Part shown: piece after piece, positions 1 through 10,743 of the stretch
Layout of the letters: each line of letters opens with the position of its first letter
Numbering within the stretch: the stretch's first letter is position 1
From: Acidobacteriota bacterium
GTDB lineage: Bacteria > Acidobacteriota > Blastocatellia > RBC074
Reading direction: 5' to 3'
NCBI GenBank assembly: GCA_016710075.1
Contig: JADJLO010000041.1
Coordinates: 62,001 to 126,000, forward strand
DNA: 64,000 nucleotides
Program-made: the position numbers and the translations under genes
The notes under the pieces: generated by a model
What the model was told of the DNA's origin: nothing
What the model saw: only the letters and a program-made list of their open reading frames with translations
The model's database searches: none

Positions 1-329
1 GAGGCATCCTGGGGCTGGTTTATGACGATCAGGAAGTCGGTTACAGCTTCACCGCCAATCTGCCGTTCTGCCAGTACAGGAGTGTGCTTTCGAATACATT
101 CCCAAGACTGGGTAATCAGTTCACCAGGGTGATTCCTGGAGGCAGAACTGGCTGGATGAGGCTCTGGACTCAGGATGACAAGGCCCTGTTCGGTGCAACG
201 ATCAACTATAATCCGAACACCGCTGCCAACACCGCAGCATTCAATCAGGGTCATAACCTGCACCACCTGACCCTTACCGATACGGCTAAGGTTACGATTC
301 CAGTCTTTATCCCAAGCTGTAGCAACTAA
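1..329 (+). CDS. C-terminal end of an unidentified protein (partial)
   Basis: The reading frame is open from the first bases (codons starting at base 3) to a TAA at 327-329, so this is the 3' end of a gene that begins outside the window. The visible 109 residues are rich in Asn, Thr and Gly with few charged residues and end in a short Cys-containing tail, as in secreted beta-rich proteins. I do not recognise a family. A strong terminator follows 42 bases after the stop. An internal GTG at 84 is unlikely to be the true start because the frame stays open upstream of it. Confidence 0.6.
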   Translation, partial: GILGLVYDDQEVGYSFTANLPFCQYRSVLSNTFPRLGNQFTRVIPGGRTGWMRLWTQDDKALFGATINYNPNTAANTAAFNQGHNLHHLTLTDTAKVTIPVFIPSCSN

Positions 330-371
330 GACTGGTATCCTGTTTTCAGGATCTCCTGAAACAAATCAATC

Positions 372-406
372 AGGCCGGAGAGCTAATAACTCTCCGGCCT
401 TTTTTT
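372..406 (+). terminator. Rho-independent terminator
   Basis: A perfect 11-bp stem (372-382 with 390-400, AGGCCGGAGAG and its complement) with a 7-base loop is followed directly by six T. It closes the partial gene ending at 329. Confidence 0.9.
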
Positions 407-410
407 ATGG

Positions 411-556
411 GTTGATACTGTTGGCGAACTCATTGCAGGCACGATTGACAGGAATGGCAGAATGATCAAACGAATAGGCGCGCAGGCGGGACACGTATGC
501 CCCTCACTCGTTAGCTAAAACGGAGATTGCCCTCAACTGGCTGAGCAGTTACCAAG
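411..556. repeat. Intergenic mosaic repeat, copy 1
   Basis: This spacer carries modules that recur elsewhere in the window. TGATACTGTTGGCGA at about 413-427, followed by a stretch ending in CAGGAAT..CAG, recurs at 5590 and 41651. A GCGCAGGCGGG segment near 478 resembles the hairpin at 5652. CTGAGCAGTTACCAA at 541-555 is the exact reverse complement of 5515-5529. The modules occur in a different order at 5.5 kb, so this is a mosaic of short dispersed elements, not one long repeat. Confidence 0.6.
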
Positions 557-577
557 ATAATTCGTCAAGAGGATGAT

Positions 578-1580
578 TTATTGAGCCATGGCGTCGGTGA
601 CTTTTATCTTACCGGCGATGATATCGCGTCTGGCCTGTTCGACCTTCTCGATGACCGAATCGGGGATGAGATGTTTGTTGTACTCGTCGAGAGCGTATCC
701 GATGCCGTCGTTATCGAGGCCGTAGACGTGCATGCCGCCCTTAAAATTCCCCTCGACCTCTTCCTTGACGATGCTGTATACGGCATTTTCAATGCGTTTG
801 AGCATGCTGGTGAGGACGAATCCGGGTTTGATCCAGTTCTGGTTGGAATCGACGCCGATGGCAAATTTTTTATAGCTTTCGGCGGCATCGAAAACTCCCA
901 GGCCTGAATTCCCGGCAGCCTGGAAGATGACGTCGGCTCCCTGTTCGTATTGAGAATTGGCCAGTTCCCTGCCCTTGCCGGGATTGTTCCATGCGGTGTC
1001 GGTGATCCCGACGTAGTTTTTGAGGACCCTGATCTTCGGGTTGACGTAGCGAGCGCCCTCTTCATAGCCGGTGGCGAACTTATGGATCAGCGGGATGTCC
1101 ATGCCGCCGATAAAGCCTATGGTGCCGGTCTGATTCTTGTAAGCAGCGATCATGCCGACAAGGAAAGATCCTTCGTGCTCCTTGAACAGGAGGCTGGCGA
1201 CATTAGGCAGATCGACGAACGAATCGATCAGCACGAAATGAAGCTGCGGATAATCCTTTGCGACAAGCTTGATGACAGGTTCCTGAGCGAAGCCGACGCC
1301 GGTGATCAGGTTGTAACCGTACTGGGCGAATGCACGCATGGCGGGTTCGATCGAAGTCGGATCACGGGCTCGACGTCGCGCAGGACTATCGGCAGATCTT
1401 TTTCGCCCGGAGCATTCCGACGTTGGCCGCTGCATTGAATGAACGGTCATCCTTGCCGCCAATGTCGAAGACGATCCCGACTTTTGTTCTCTTTTCTCCT
1501 TTTTCCGCCGAGATATCCCTGGTGGTGCAGCCGGTGAGAAGCGAGGTGATAATCAGTACAAGGACAGATAAATTTTTCAT
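578..1580 (-). CDS. BMP/PnrA-family nucleoside-binding lipoprotein (frameshifted)
   Basis: Basic membrane protein family: a periplasmic substrate-binding lipoprotein of nucleoside ABC importers. The start at 1580 gives a signal peptide with lipobox LTGC near residue 18, then the family segment KVGIVFDIGGKDDRSFN. The frame breaks near 1399-1403 (an A run one base short on the coding strand) and again near 1365 (one G short). Restoring both bases joins ..AKKDLPIVLRDVEPG.. to DPTSIEPAMRAFAQYGYN, and the rest (ITGVGFAQEPV, FIGGMD, ..QAAGNSGLG..) is intact to the stop at 578. It lies 22 bases downstream of the pyrimidine phosphorylase gene, fitting a nucleoside-salvage role. The partner permease and ATPase genes are not in the window. 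The breaks are probably sequence errors. Confidence 0.85.
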
Positions 1581-1602
1581 TTGGATACCCGTAGTTCCAG
1601 GA

Positions 1603-2904
1603 TCAGAGAATTTCCTTTATCAAAGGGAGGGGTAAAGGTTCGGCAGGCGACACGGAATAAGCGCATCGCACGCGGTCCTTCATCGCATCGAATTTCGATT
1701 CATCGTTGTAATAAGCAGTCACGAGCGGGTCGCCCATGAGGATGCGGTCGCCGATCTTCGCGTGAATGTAAAGGCCGACGCCATAATCTATCGTGTCTTC
1801 AAGCCGCCTTCGTCCGCCGCCCCAGTCCATGACTATGCGGCCGATCTCATCGGTCTCGATGGCTGAGACATACCCCGACCGATCTGAAAGAATGTTTTTC
1901 ATGATCCGCCCTTGCGGCAATAATTTGGGATCGTCAATGACGCGTGGATTTCCGCCCTGGGCTTCAATAACCATCCGGAACCGCTCAAGAGCCTGTCCGG
2001 AGGTGATGGAATTGCGAATCCGTTCGATGGCGACTGAGTGATCGGTCTCGACACCCGAAACCAAAAGCATCTGCGCGGCCAGTTCCAGACAGAGTTCGGC
2101 AAAATCGCCCTTGAGATTGCCTTTGAGCGTTTCGATGGCCTCAAATGTCTCGACAGCGTTGCCGACCCACCGGCCAAGAGGCTGATTCATATCGGTGATC
2201 AAAGCGACCACCTGCTTGCCCATACGGCGTCCGATTCCTGCAAGCATTCCGGCCAGCCGGCGGGCATTATCGGCATCTTTCATGAATGCGCCGTTACCGG
2301 ATTTGACATCGAGGACAAGGCCGTCGATCCCTTCGGCGAGCTTCTTGGACATGATCGAGGCGCAGATGAAAGGCGGGAATGGAACTGTTGCCGTCAAATC
2401 CCTCAGTGCATAAAGTTTGCGGTCCGCCGGCGCGATCTCCTTAGTCTGACCGATCAACGCAAGTCCGCATCTTTTGAGAACATCCCTGAATTCTTCGAGC
2501 GAAAGGTTTGTCCGGAAGCCGGGAATCGCTTCGAGTTTATCGAGAGTGCCGCCGGTGTGAGCCAGAGCGCGTCCCGAAATCATCGGCACCGCCACGCCGC
2601 ATACAGCCGCAGCCGGTGCAATGACCAGCGAGGTCTTGTCTCCGACTCCACCCGTGGAATGCTTGTCGACTTTCGGCTCGCTGATATGATTGTGCTCGAG
2701 AACCACGCCTGAATGGAGCATCTCTTCTACGAGCGTCTGGGTCTCGGCATCGGACAGGCCGTTGAGAAAACCTGCCATCAGCCATGCCGCCATCTGGTAA
2801 TCGGGTATCTCATCGGCGGTATAGCCACGGATCAGCCAGGCAATCTCGCCTGAGGTGAGTTCGCCTCCGTCGCGCTTCTTTTCTATCAAATCCTGTGGTC
2901 GCAT
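1603..2904 (-). CDS. pdp: Pyrimidine-nucleoside (thymidine) phosphorylase
   Basis: Cleaves thymidine or uridine with phosphate to the base and (deoxy)ribose 1-phosphate. The start chosen is the ATG at 2904 (MRPQDLIEKKRDGG..), because this is the family N-terminus; the 26 codons upstream in frame actually encode the end of IspF in another frame. The signature KHSTGGVGDKTSLVIAP, the phosphate/pyrimidine loop around ISGRALAHTGGTLDKLE and the segment SIMSKKLAEG are all present. The length of 433 residues is that of the bacterial enzyme. AGGA lies about 9 bases before the ATG. It begins 4 bases after the IspF stop and precedes the nucleoside-binding lipoprotein gene. Confidence 0.93.
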   Translation of the reverse strand: MRPQDLIEKKRDGGELTSGEIAWLIRGYTADEIPDYQMAAWLMAGFLNGLSDAETQTLVEEMLHSGVVLEHNHISEPKVDKHSTGGVGDKTSLVIAPAAAVCGVAVPMISGRALAHTGGTLDKLEAIPGFRTNLSLEEFRDVLKRCGLALIGQTKEIAPADRKLYALRDLTATVPFPPFICASIMSKKLAEGIDGLVLDVKSGNGAFMKDADNARRLAGMLAGIGRRMGKQVVALITDMNQPLGRWVGNAVETFEAIETLKGNLKGDFAELCLELAAQMLLVSGVETDHSVAIERIRNSITSGQALERFRMVIEAQGGNPRVIDDPKLLPQGRIMKNILSDRSGYVSAIETDEIGRIVMDWGGGRRRLEDTIDYGVGLYIHAKIGDRILMGDPLVTAYYNDESKFDAMKDRVRCAYSVSPAEPLPLPLIKEIL

Positions 2905-2908
2905 TTTT

Positions 2909-4064
2909 TCAAATCCTGCTGATGAGCGCCGAAGCCAGGGCGGCAATCGCCTCACCACGGCCGATCGCATCAAGCCCTTCATTGGTCTTCAAGCGAGACT
3001 CTCATGGCTTCGACATGCGGCATCATCTTCGGCTTTTCAGCCAGAATGGTCGCGTCGATACTGTAGATTTGATAACCCCGCTCTACGATCAAACTCCGGA
3101 CGTGTCGCAGAAAAACGCGGCTGTCGGCGCCTGCCCACCGCGGATCCTTGTCGGAAAAGTGAGTGCCGATATCTCCGAGCCCCGCGGCTCCAAGCAACGC
3201 ATCGGTTATGGCATGGCTCAGTGAATCGCCGTCCGAATGGCCCAGCAGCCCTTTTTCAAAGGGGATCTCGATGCCTCCAAGAATCAGCTTCCGGCCTTCA
3301 ACCAGGCGGTGAATATCGTTGCCGATGCCAGTCCTGAAAGCGGGATTCGTATTCGCTGATTGAGGTGACTCTTTACTCATCTCTTCGAACAGTCTTTCAG
3401 CAAGTATAAAATCTTCCGGTGTCGTAATTTTGATATTGTGAGCGGAACCTTCAACCACTGCGACTTCAAGGCCTAGATTTTCGACCAACAACGAATCGTC
3501 GGTGGTCAGCGCCGACGGCAAGCCCGCGGTGCGTGCTTCCGCGTTCGCTCTGAGCAGCATCTCGTATCGAAAAGCCTGCGGCGTCTGGGCTCTCCAGATG
3601 AGCCGCCGATCGATCGTCCGTCGAATAATCCCGCCTTCCACTTCCTTGATCGTGTCCGTGGCGGGCAGCGCCAGTATTGCCGCCCCTGCTTCGCCGGCGC
3701 GCGCCAGTACTGCCGAGATCTGAGCCGGGGTAACGAAGGGCCTGACCGCATCATGAACCGCCACCAGCTCAGGATCGAACTCGCGTGCAGCCTCCAGCGC
3801 ATTGAGTATCGAATCGCTGCGCTCGGCTCCGCCCGGGACCAGTCTGACAGGCTTTCGAAACTCGAAGCCCCTCAAACATTCTTCAAAAGAAGAGATCTCC
3901 GAAGCTTGAAGCGCGACGATGATCGCACCAATGTCTTCACAGGAATCAAAACGTCTCAGGGTATGAATGATGATCGGGGCTCCGGCGATCTCCAGAAATT
4001 GCTTGGGAGTCTGCCCGCCAAATCTGGACCCACTGCCGGCGGCAGGAATAATGGCAATGTTCAT
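2909..4064 (-). CDS. ispDF: Bifunctional IspD/IspF of the MEP isoprenoid pathway (3' end damaged)
   Basis: IspD converts MEP to CDP-ME, and IspF cyclises CDP-ME 2-phosphate to MEcPP. Residues 1 to about 225 are IspD (PAAGSGSRFGG, PKQF, VHDAVRPFV). From about 240 comes IspF (GIGNDIHRL, LGHSDGDSLSHAITDALLG, GDIGTHFSD). The frame is lost after MMPHVEAMR: about 15 codons expected in IspF are missing, and the next homologous residues (KTNEGLDAIGRGEAIAALASAL) lie in another frame, ending at a TGA at 2909-2911. As read here IspF would lack its last conserved strand. The gene is normally essential, so an assembly error is more likely than a real loss. The next gene follows after 4 bases. Confidence 0.88.
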
Positions 4065-4071
4065 CTATAAA

Positions 4072-4231
4072 GAGAGTTCAAAGTTCAAAGTTTGAAAGTT
4101 CAAAGTCTAAAAGTTTAAAGTTTTTGGTTCTATCGAATTTTGTGATTCTGATTGAACTCTATTGCAATCCCTTCCAGATGCTCCGGATTAACGACTTTAA
4201 ACTTTAAACTTTTAAGCTTTAAACTTTGACC
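4072..4231. repeat. TTTAAAGT-family inverted repeat
   Basis: The left arm (about 4075-4126) is built of degenerate AAAGTTTAAAGTTC units. The right arm (about 4192-4230) holds the complementary ACTTTAAACTTTAAACTTT units. The arms flank about 65 bases and can fold into a long A+T hairpin between yacL and ispDF. Other members lie at 19089, 31098, 32050, 36897, 38328 and 41605. Confidence 0.7.
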
Positions 4232-5330
<1,099 letters not shown>

Positions 5331-5514
5331 AATTAACCCTCACCGACCACCTGCTGTTTTATAACCTGTAGATTATATCTGGAGATGAAGTAAGCGGTCG
5401 TTTATCTGCACGTTTAATAAAATAAACTATAAATGATTTCCGGATTCTAACACGGGAAGCGGGAGAGTGGGAAAGATATACGGGCAGAATCCATCCGCCG
5501 GAGGAACTTAATAA

Positions 5515-5680
5515 TTGGTAACTGCTCAGCCCCTCAACTCAGAATGGCTCAGGGATTGAACATATAATGGGGCTCAGCTGGCAATCAACTGATACTGTTG
5601 GCGACTTCATTCTTTGGTAGATTGCCAGGAATTACAGAATTAACAAACGAGCGGGAGCGCAGGCGTCTCGCCTGCGTGTA
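5515..5680. repeat. Intergenic mosaic repeat, copy 2
   Basis: Holds TTGGTAACTGCTCAG (5515-5529, reverse complement of 541-555), then AACTGATACTGTTGGCGA (about 5586-5603, as at 413 and 41649), then a hairpin GCAGGCGTCTCGCCTGC (about 5659-5675). The hairpin has a counterpart with a paired base change at 36970. The rest of the 5331-5756 spacer holds no recognisable gene. Confidence 0.6.
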
Positions 5681-5756
5681 TTGAAATATCTGCACATTCA
5701 TCAGATTTGCGTTAATCGATTTGACGCAGGTGGGATGCCCTCGCTTCAATGTGCCG

Positions 5757-7001
5757 TTATTTTTTTGGTGGTGGTGGAGCAGCACGAAGGGTCTGGAGAT
5801 CTCTGACAATATCTGCCGCCAGTTTGGGGGAGACTGAATTATCGGTTGCCCCTTTCCTGTTCCCGGTGGACAGAACAGTGTTGGTCGTTCGGTGTTTCAA
5901 GATATAGTTCCAATTCCAGGTCAGGAAGGGGGAGGTCACCTCGACCACAATGTCGGCTTGATTGATATCTTTGGTTATGGTCAGCCCCAGTGCCTTGAAC
6001 TCCGGCAGTTTGATCAGCTCTTCTTCAAGCAGGGTCGCGCTGAGATAGACGGTTTTTGGGCGGATGTAAATAGTTTTTGCGGCACGCGCCAATTCCGGGG
6101 GTCCCTGTTTTCCCGCCTGAGGAGCCAGGGGTTTCACGTTATTTTCCTGGGTAAACAGAACCAGATCTTCGGCTTTATAGCCTGCAACAACATCGGAGGG
6201 AGACTGCTCGGCAGTTTGACCCAGCTCTTTTTGTACTTCCTGCGGAACGGTACTACGCAAATGTTTGAGAAGATCATCCAGGGTTATGACGCGCTTATTG
6301 CCGGGAGTTTTATTCCTGGCCGCATCGAGTAAGGCTGCAGTGAAATACCCCAGTTTCTTCGTCTTTGATTCGTAGCTTCGCTGGCCGATGCCGGCGGCGA
6401 AAAATGCAGCAAAGGCTGAAACTTCATTTTTGCGAACATCGAATGTCAGCAGTCGCGAAAAATTCTCGCTGAGTGGAGCAAGCCGGAAGGAATCGAATAG
6501 TAACATCACCTGTCCGGCGCCGCTGGCCCGGACCAAATCCCTGATTCGCTCCAGATTGATGGCATTCTCTGCAAGCAGCGATTCATTACCGGTCATCGAA
6601 TCGGTGGCCAGCAGGAATATTTTCCCATTGCTCTCAAAAAAATGCCCGGCGAAGTAGATCAATAACAGGCCGTCCGGCTTGACGTGTTCAGGCAGATCCG
6701 CCAGATGTTTGAGAATCAGACTCTTCAACGGCTGACGGTCGGGCGATTCCCCTGAAGCAAGCAGAACAATTTGATCTCTGGGAAAGCCGAGGTGTTGATT
6801 CAATATCTCGACGACGGCATGAGCATCGGCGCCTGCGAAATTGAATTTGCCGACTTTCTTGTCAAGATAGTCTTCCGCTCCGACGACAAGAGCGTACCGG
6901 TTCTCCGGGCTCGGCAATTCTGAAATCAACTCGCTACGCCCGCTGCAAGGGCGCTCGCCGGTTGCCAGTTGGCTCAGGGCGGAGATAGCCTCACCTTGCA
7001 A
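5757..7001 (-). CDS. Caspase-fold (C14-like) protein lacking the catalytic Cys
   Basis: Residues ~30-280 follow the caspase/metacaspase fold: RYALVVGAEDYLDKKV at the first strand, IYFAGHF carrying the catalytic His, and LLFDSFR where active members have D-A-C-R. The position of the nucleophilic Cys holds Phe, so protease activity is not expected. The C-terminal ~110 residues (TVYLSATLLEEEL.., ADIVVEV, PFLTWNWNYIL) form a separate, unidentified domain that ends in a Pro/Lys tail. The only start in frame is a TTG at 7001, inside the end of the upstream gene. The preceding codons read on well from that gene (..VIK then TQLQGEAISALSQL), so both may be one protein split by a frameshift. Confidence 0.75.
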   Translation of the reverse strand: MQGEAISALSQLATGERPCSGRSELISELPSPENRYALVVGAEDYLDKKVGKFNFAGADAHAVVEILNQHLGFPRDQIVLLASGESPDRQPLKSLILKHLADLPEHVKPDGLLLIYFAGHFFESNGKIFLLATDSMTGNESLLAENAINLERIRDLVRASGAGQVMLLFDSFRLAPLSENFSRLLTFDVRKNEVSAFAAFFAAGIGQRSYESKTKKLGYFTAALLDAARNKTPGNKRVITLDDLLKHLRSTVPQEVQKELGQTAEQSPSDVVAGYKAEDLVLFTQENNVKPLAPQAGKQGPPELARAAKTIYIRPKTVYLSATLLEEELIKLPEFKALGLTITKDINQADIVVEVTSPFLTWNWNYILKHRTTNTVLSTGNRKGATDNSVSPKLAADIVRDLQTLRAAPPPPKK

Positions 7002-8017
7002 CTGCGTTTGATGACGCTGGCGTAATCCTCGATCAATTGATTGACCAGTTCGTTAAAGGTGGCACAGAGCGATTGTGCCTGTCTGCCCACGCGCTGATTT
7101 TTGGTAAGATTGCGATACTCCTCGCCGGATTTCTGTAATTTCATGTCGCGTGCCATCGCACGCAGCCAAAAAGTGTTAGGATCAACGGCGCTTGAGCCGA
7201 CCTTGAATTCCGCGGCTCTGTTCAGAAAGCCGATCGCCTGGTCAGCATCGGGCGACTGCTGCCGCAGCAAGTAAAGCCCCATGAATTGATAGACCATCCC
7301 CAGATTATCTGCCCGCAAACTGTTGAATTTATCGATATCCTGACTCGACACAGAAGCTGTATTTTCAAGCAGTGCGAGCGCCTGTGATGCATATTTCCTG
7401 CTGTTTTCAAGATCGGTATAGAAGTTTCCGATCATTCCCTTGCCTGTGGCAGACGCCAGCCTCGTCCTGACATGCAGTTCGGTCATGCGGTCGTTGTTTT
7501 TGTTCAACTGTTCAGTCCCCAGTTCCAATACAGTTTTCAGATTGGCGGCATTCGGATTGGCGTCAAATTTTCTGTAAGAGGCTTCGAACAGTTCCAGCTC
7601 AAGCTCCCCCATCTCGGAGGCGATGGCTGCTACACGGGGATTTCGGGGATAATTGCGCTTTAACTCTTGACCGATTTTAAGGCGTAAAACCGGGTCTTTT
7701 TCTTTTGAATAGGCGGCAAAGGCAGCGATCTCATCCTGTTCTTCGAGGGCTTGAATGATCTGTGTGCCCGCTCCGCGTTTGATCAGTTGTTCACGCAGCG
7801 CCGGAGTGAGCTTGAAATCCAGGCCTCTTTTGCGAATCACACTCGCTTTGACTTCGTCCTCAATAATCCTGTTGTCGATCAGTTGCTCAACCTGAGTGCG
7901 AGACAGAGGCGTTTCGTCCTGGAACGCACCTGCAGATAAGGCCGAATTCGAAAGGGTTGGCAAAGAGATGCCCCCTGCGAACAAAATGAAAATCGACAAG
8001 ACCCTCGCCATAAACAT
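6974..8017 (-). CDS. Secreted helical-repeat (TPR-like) protein
   Basis: Residues 1-30 form a signal peptide (MFMARVLSIFILFAGG..). The rest is alpha-helical, with TPR-like stretches such as YTDLENSRKYASQALALLE and LLRQQSPDADQAIGFLNRAAE. An early part (RTQVEQLIDNRIIEDEVKAS..RKRGLDFKLTPALREQLI) resembles a short regulatory helical domain often found beside acidobacterial kinases. It lies between a Ser/Thr kinase gene (24 bases upstream) and the caspase-like gene (28-base overlap), so the three probably form one operon. It may be the N-terminal half of the caspase-like protein if the overlap is a sequence error. Confidence 0.65.
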   Translation of the reverse strand: MFMARVLSIFILFAGGISLPTLSNSALSAGAFQDETPLSRTQVEQLIDNRIIEDEVKASVIRKRGLDFKLTPALREQLIKRGAGTQIIQALEEQDEIAAFAAYSKEKDPVLRLKIGQELKRNYPRNPRVAAIASEMGELELELFEASYRKFDANPNAANLKTVLELGTEQLNKNNDRMTELHVRTRLASATGKGMIGNFYTDLENSRKYASQALALLENTASVSSQDIDKFNSLRADNLGMVYQFMGLYLLRQQSPDADQAIGFLNRAAEFKVGSSAVDPNTFWLRAMARDMKLQKSGEEYRNLTKNQRVGRQAQSLCATFNELVNQLIEDYASVIKRSCKVRLSPP

Positions 8018-8041
8018 ACTGCATGGTTGGATGTGACAAGT

Positions 8042-9505
8042 TTAGCGGCTGTTCAATATCTGGATGAGTTCGCTTATTTTGCGTTTAAGCTGTCGGGCTT
8101 CTGACTGATTTGGATTGAGCCGCAGGGATTCGTTGCACTCACGAAGTGCATTTTGATATTGGCCTTGTTGATAAAGCGTACGCGCGCGCGTCAAGTGTTC
8201 AGAGGCCTGTCTCTGGCTGGCCTGCGACTGAACCTGATCGGATGCGGATTTGGATGCCTGTTCGCCGACCTGTGTGGCAATCTGGTCATCACGCATGTCC
8301 GGCCGTGCCTGAGGCTTATCGGTTGCATTCGGCACAGGGCTCGGTTGAATGTTCTCATTGCCGACTTGCGCGATCGAGGCCGATCCTGCATCGAGGACCT
8401 GTGCCTGCTGTAACTGATTCTGGCCATTTTTACTACTGGCGCTGAACAGATAGCTGTAAAGCCCGTAACTGCCGATTATTACCGTCACAATGACGGCTAT
8501 TGCGTATGTCCGCAGCGATCTGGCCTGGCGGGTGGGTTCAGGGGTGATCAAATTGGTTGTCGGAACGGCCGCTTCGATCTGCTGCACCTCTGATGCAACG
8601 GGTGTTTTATTTATAGCCCTGGTCGTACGATCGTCAATCAAGCTCAAGTCAATTGCCTCGGTTCCGACATTTCGAGAGGTTGAAATCACATCGGCTGCAT
8701 CGACCCGACCTGAATCAAGCCGGGCACTGAGGTTATCAAGCAGGGTCAGCAGCTCCTGCGCGCTTTGAGGACGATGATCAGCTTCTTTCGCCAGCATTTT
8801 GTTTATCAGGTCAACCATCGCTGCAGGCGTCTCAGGTCTCAAAACTGAAACAGGAGCCGGGGAAGCGGTCAATTGCAATTGAATCAATTCCCAATCGATG
8901 GGCTGTCAAAGGCACCTGACCCACAATCATCCGGTAAAGGATGACGCCCAGCGAATAGATATCCGAGCGACCATCAATTTGTCCCCGACAATCAACTGTT
9001 CAGGGCTGGCATATTGTGGCGTGCCCATGACTGCTGAAACAGGCGAACTGGCTGTAGTTTCCTCAATGACTTTGCCGATGCCAAAATCCAGAACTCTTAC
9101 CTGATCACTCCCATCGGGTGAATCGATGAGCATGACATTGGCCGGTTTCAGGTCTCGATGGATAATGTGTTTGGAATGAGCCTCTTCCAACGCAGCGGCA
9201 ATCTGACGGACAATGCCGATAGCCCGCTTGAAGCTGATTCGCCCGAGATTGGACAACGCTTCCTCGAGTGACCGGCCTTCCAACCACTCCATTGCAATAT
9301 AAGCTATACCGTCAGGGGTTTGACCGGCGTCCTTCACGTCCACGATATTCCGGTGCGAGAGCCTTCCTGCAAGCCTTGCTTCGCGCTCAAACAACTCGAC
9401 CACGTATTTGTTGGTTACGGCCAGGTTGGGCTGCAATATTTTGAAAGCCACCCGTCGATCAATTCCGAGGTGGTAAGCACAATAGACCGCCAAAAAAAGG
9501 CGCAC
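8042..9505 (-). CDS. Ser/Thr protein kinase with membrane anchor and TPR tail (frameshifted)
   Basis: PknB-type kinase: RRVAFKIL (ATP-site Lys), HRDLKPANV (catalytic loop), DFGIGK (metal site) and GTPQYASPEQL (activation segment). Three one-base gaps break the frame between 8880 and 8980. Restoring them reads DGRSDIYSLGVILYRM, then VPFDSPSIWELIQLQLTA and MLAKEADHRPQ. After the kinase come a disordered linker, a membrane helix (TYAIAVIVTVIIGSYGLYS) and a TPR pair (LYQQGQYQNALRECNESLRLNP) placed outside the membrane. The glycine-rich loop upstream of AYHLG is not recognisable, so the 5' end is damaged or missing. The two downstream genes are likely partners. Confidence 0.82.
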
Positions 9506-9657
9506 ATGCTGATGGTACAGCTCAATGCAATCTCAATCAGACTGGATGAAGAGTATATTAGCCACCACAACTCTTACAGTCAATAAATTTAACAGGATAA
9601 ACCTCGATAATAGACCGGGTTGGCCAAATGAGAATTCGAGAGAGAGAGGGAGAGAGA

Positions 9658-10728
9658 TCAACTCTTCGGCGCGTAATAGCCGGTGCGGGCGCGGGCGGTA
9701 TAGCCTGATTTTTTGATTCGGACGGACAATTTTCTGAAAGTCCCGTCGCGTTTATCGTTTGTCGAGAAGAAACCGAGTGCGAACTGGGTTCTGAGCTGTT
9801 CAGCGACATTGAGAAATGCCTGGTCGAGTTCTCTGAGGGAACTTTCATCCAGCTCGTCATTCTGGGTTCCGGGAGTGAATCGGGGTTTGAGCACATCGCC
9901 GCCGGTCTCTCTGGTGAGGGTTTCAAGGGCTCTCTCACCTGCAAGGTCGCGGAGGTTTTGTGATGAGTTGAGATTGCCGGTGAAGATGGCAAAGATGACC
10001 GCGTCTGATTGCTGAGCCTGGGCCAGGCATTCGAGCAGTCCTTTGGAACTGGTCGTATCGCCTCCGTCTGAAACGATGACGATGACGCGCCGTCCTTCGG
10101 CTTTTTTGAGGTAGTCCGAGGCAAGGAAAACTGCATCATAAAGCGATGTTGCGCCCTGCGCTTTCAACTGTCTGGTCGCATTGACCAGAAAAGGAATTTT
10201 GGATGTGAAATCCTGCAGCACACTGACATCGGTCGATACGGAAAAGAGAGCCGCGGCATCCTGCGGCCTGAGAACCCGTTCAAAAAATCTGGCGGCAGCG
10301 CGTTTTTCGAAAGCTATCTTCTGAGTCACGCTGAGGCTGGTATCAAAAAGCATGACCATCTTCAGCGGCTGATCGACGTCACGGGCGAAATTTGCTATTT
10401 CCTGGGGAACTCCGTCTTCGAGGATCTCGAAATCCTGCTGACGCAGATCGAGCGGATCCGTCTGAACTTTTCTGGCGATAGTGGCGACAACCGTGACCAG
10501 ATCGCTGTTGATCCTGATAGTATCGTCGCCCTTTTGAGGCAGTTGTTCGGGCAGCCGTATTTTCGGAAGTGGATAGGGCAGCCGCGGTGTTACAGGTTTC
10601 TGTTTTTTATCGTCCGGCAACTGTCCGCGCCCGCTTTGAGCCAGAGACGAGGATCGATCAATCGCAGTTCCCGCAACCAGCAGAATAGCAATCACCAGCA
10701 ATCTTTTTATTGAAACGGAAAATCCCAT
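9658..10728 (-). CDS. VWFA-related acidobacterial domain protein
   Basis: A secreted protein of 356 residues with an N-terminal signal sequence (residues ~8-30). It carries the von Willebrand A fold of the type described as 'VWFA-related Acidobacterial domain': IRINSDLVTVVATI, FEILEDGVPQEI, a MIDAS motif DTSLS with later VSDGGD, and the family's ending GYTARARTGYYAP. VWA domains bind metal and mediate protein-protein contacts. The exact partner is unknown. The family is strongly enriched in Acidobacteria and is one of the best taxonomic clues in the window. Confidence 0.9.
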   Translation of the reverse strand: MGFSVSIKRLLVIAILLVAGTAIDRSSSLAQSGRGQLPDDKKQKPVTPRLPYPLPKIRLPEQLPQKGDDTIRINSDLVTVVATIARKVQTDPLDLRQQDFEILEDGVPQEIANFARDVDQPLKMVMLFDTSLSVTQKIAFEKRAAARFFERVLRPQDAAALFSVSTDVSVLQDFTSKIPFLVNATRQLKAQGATSLYDAVFLASDYLKKAEGRRVIVIVSDGGDTTSSKGLLECLAQAQQSDAVIFAIFTGNLNSSQNLRDLAGERALETLTRETGGDVLKPRFTPGTQNDELDESSLRELDQAFLNVAEQLRTQFALGFFSTNDKRDGTFRKLSVRIKKSGYTARARTGYYAPKS

Positions 10729-10743
10729 ATCAGAAAATTTGAA

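Noticed and set aside
2038..2712. Long open frame on the plus strand opposite the pyrimidine phosphorylase
   Set aside because: It is the mirror of a clearly conserved gene; no start signal and no recognisable protein pattern.
4072..4231. TTTAAAGT repeats as a CRISPR or origin of replication
   Set aside because: No constant repeat length or spacers; the motif does not match DnaA boxes and dnaA/dnaN genes are absent.
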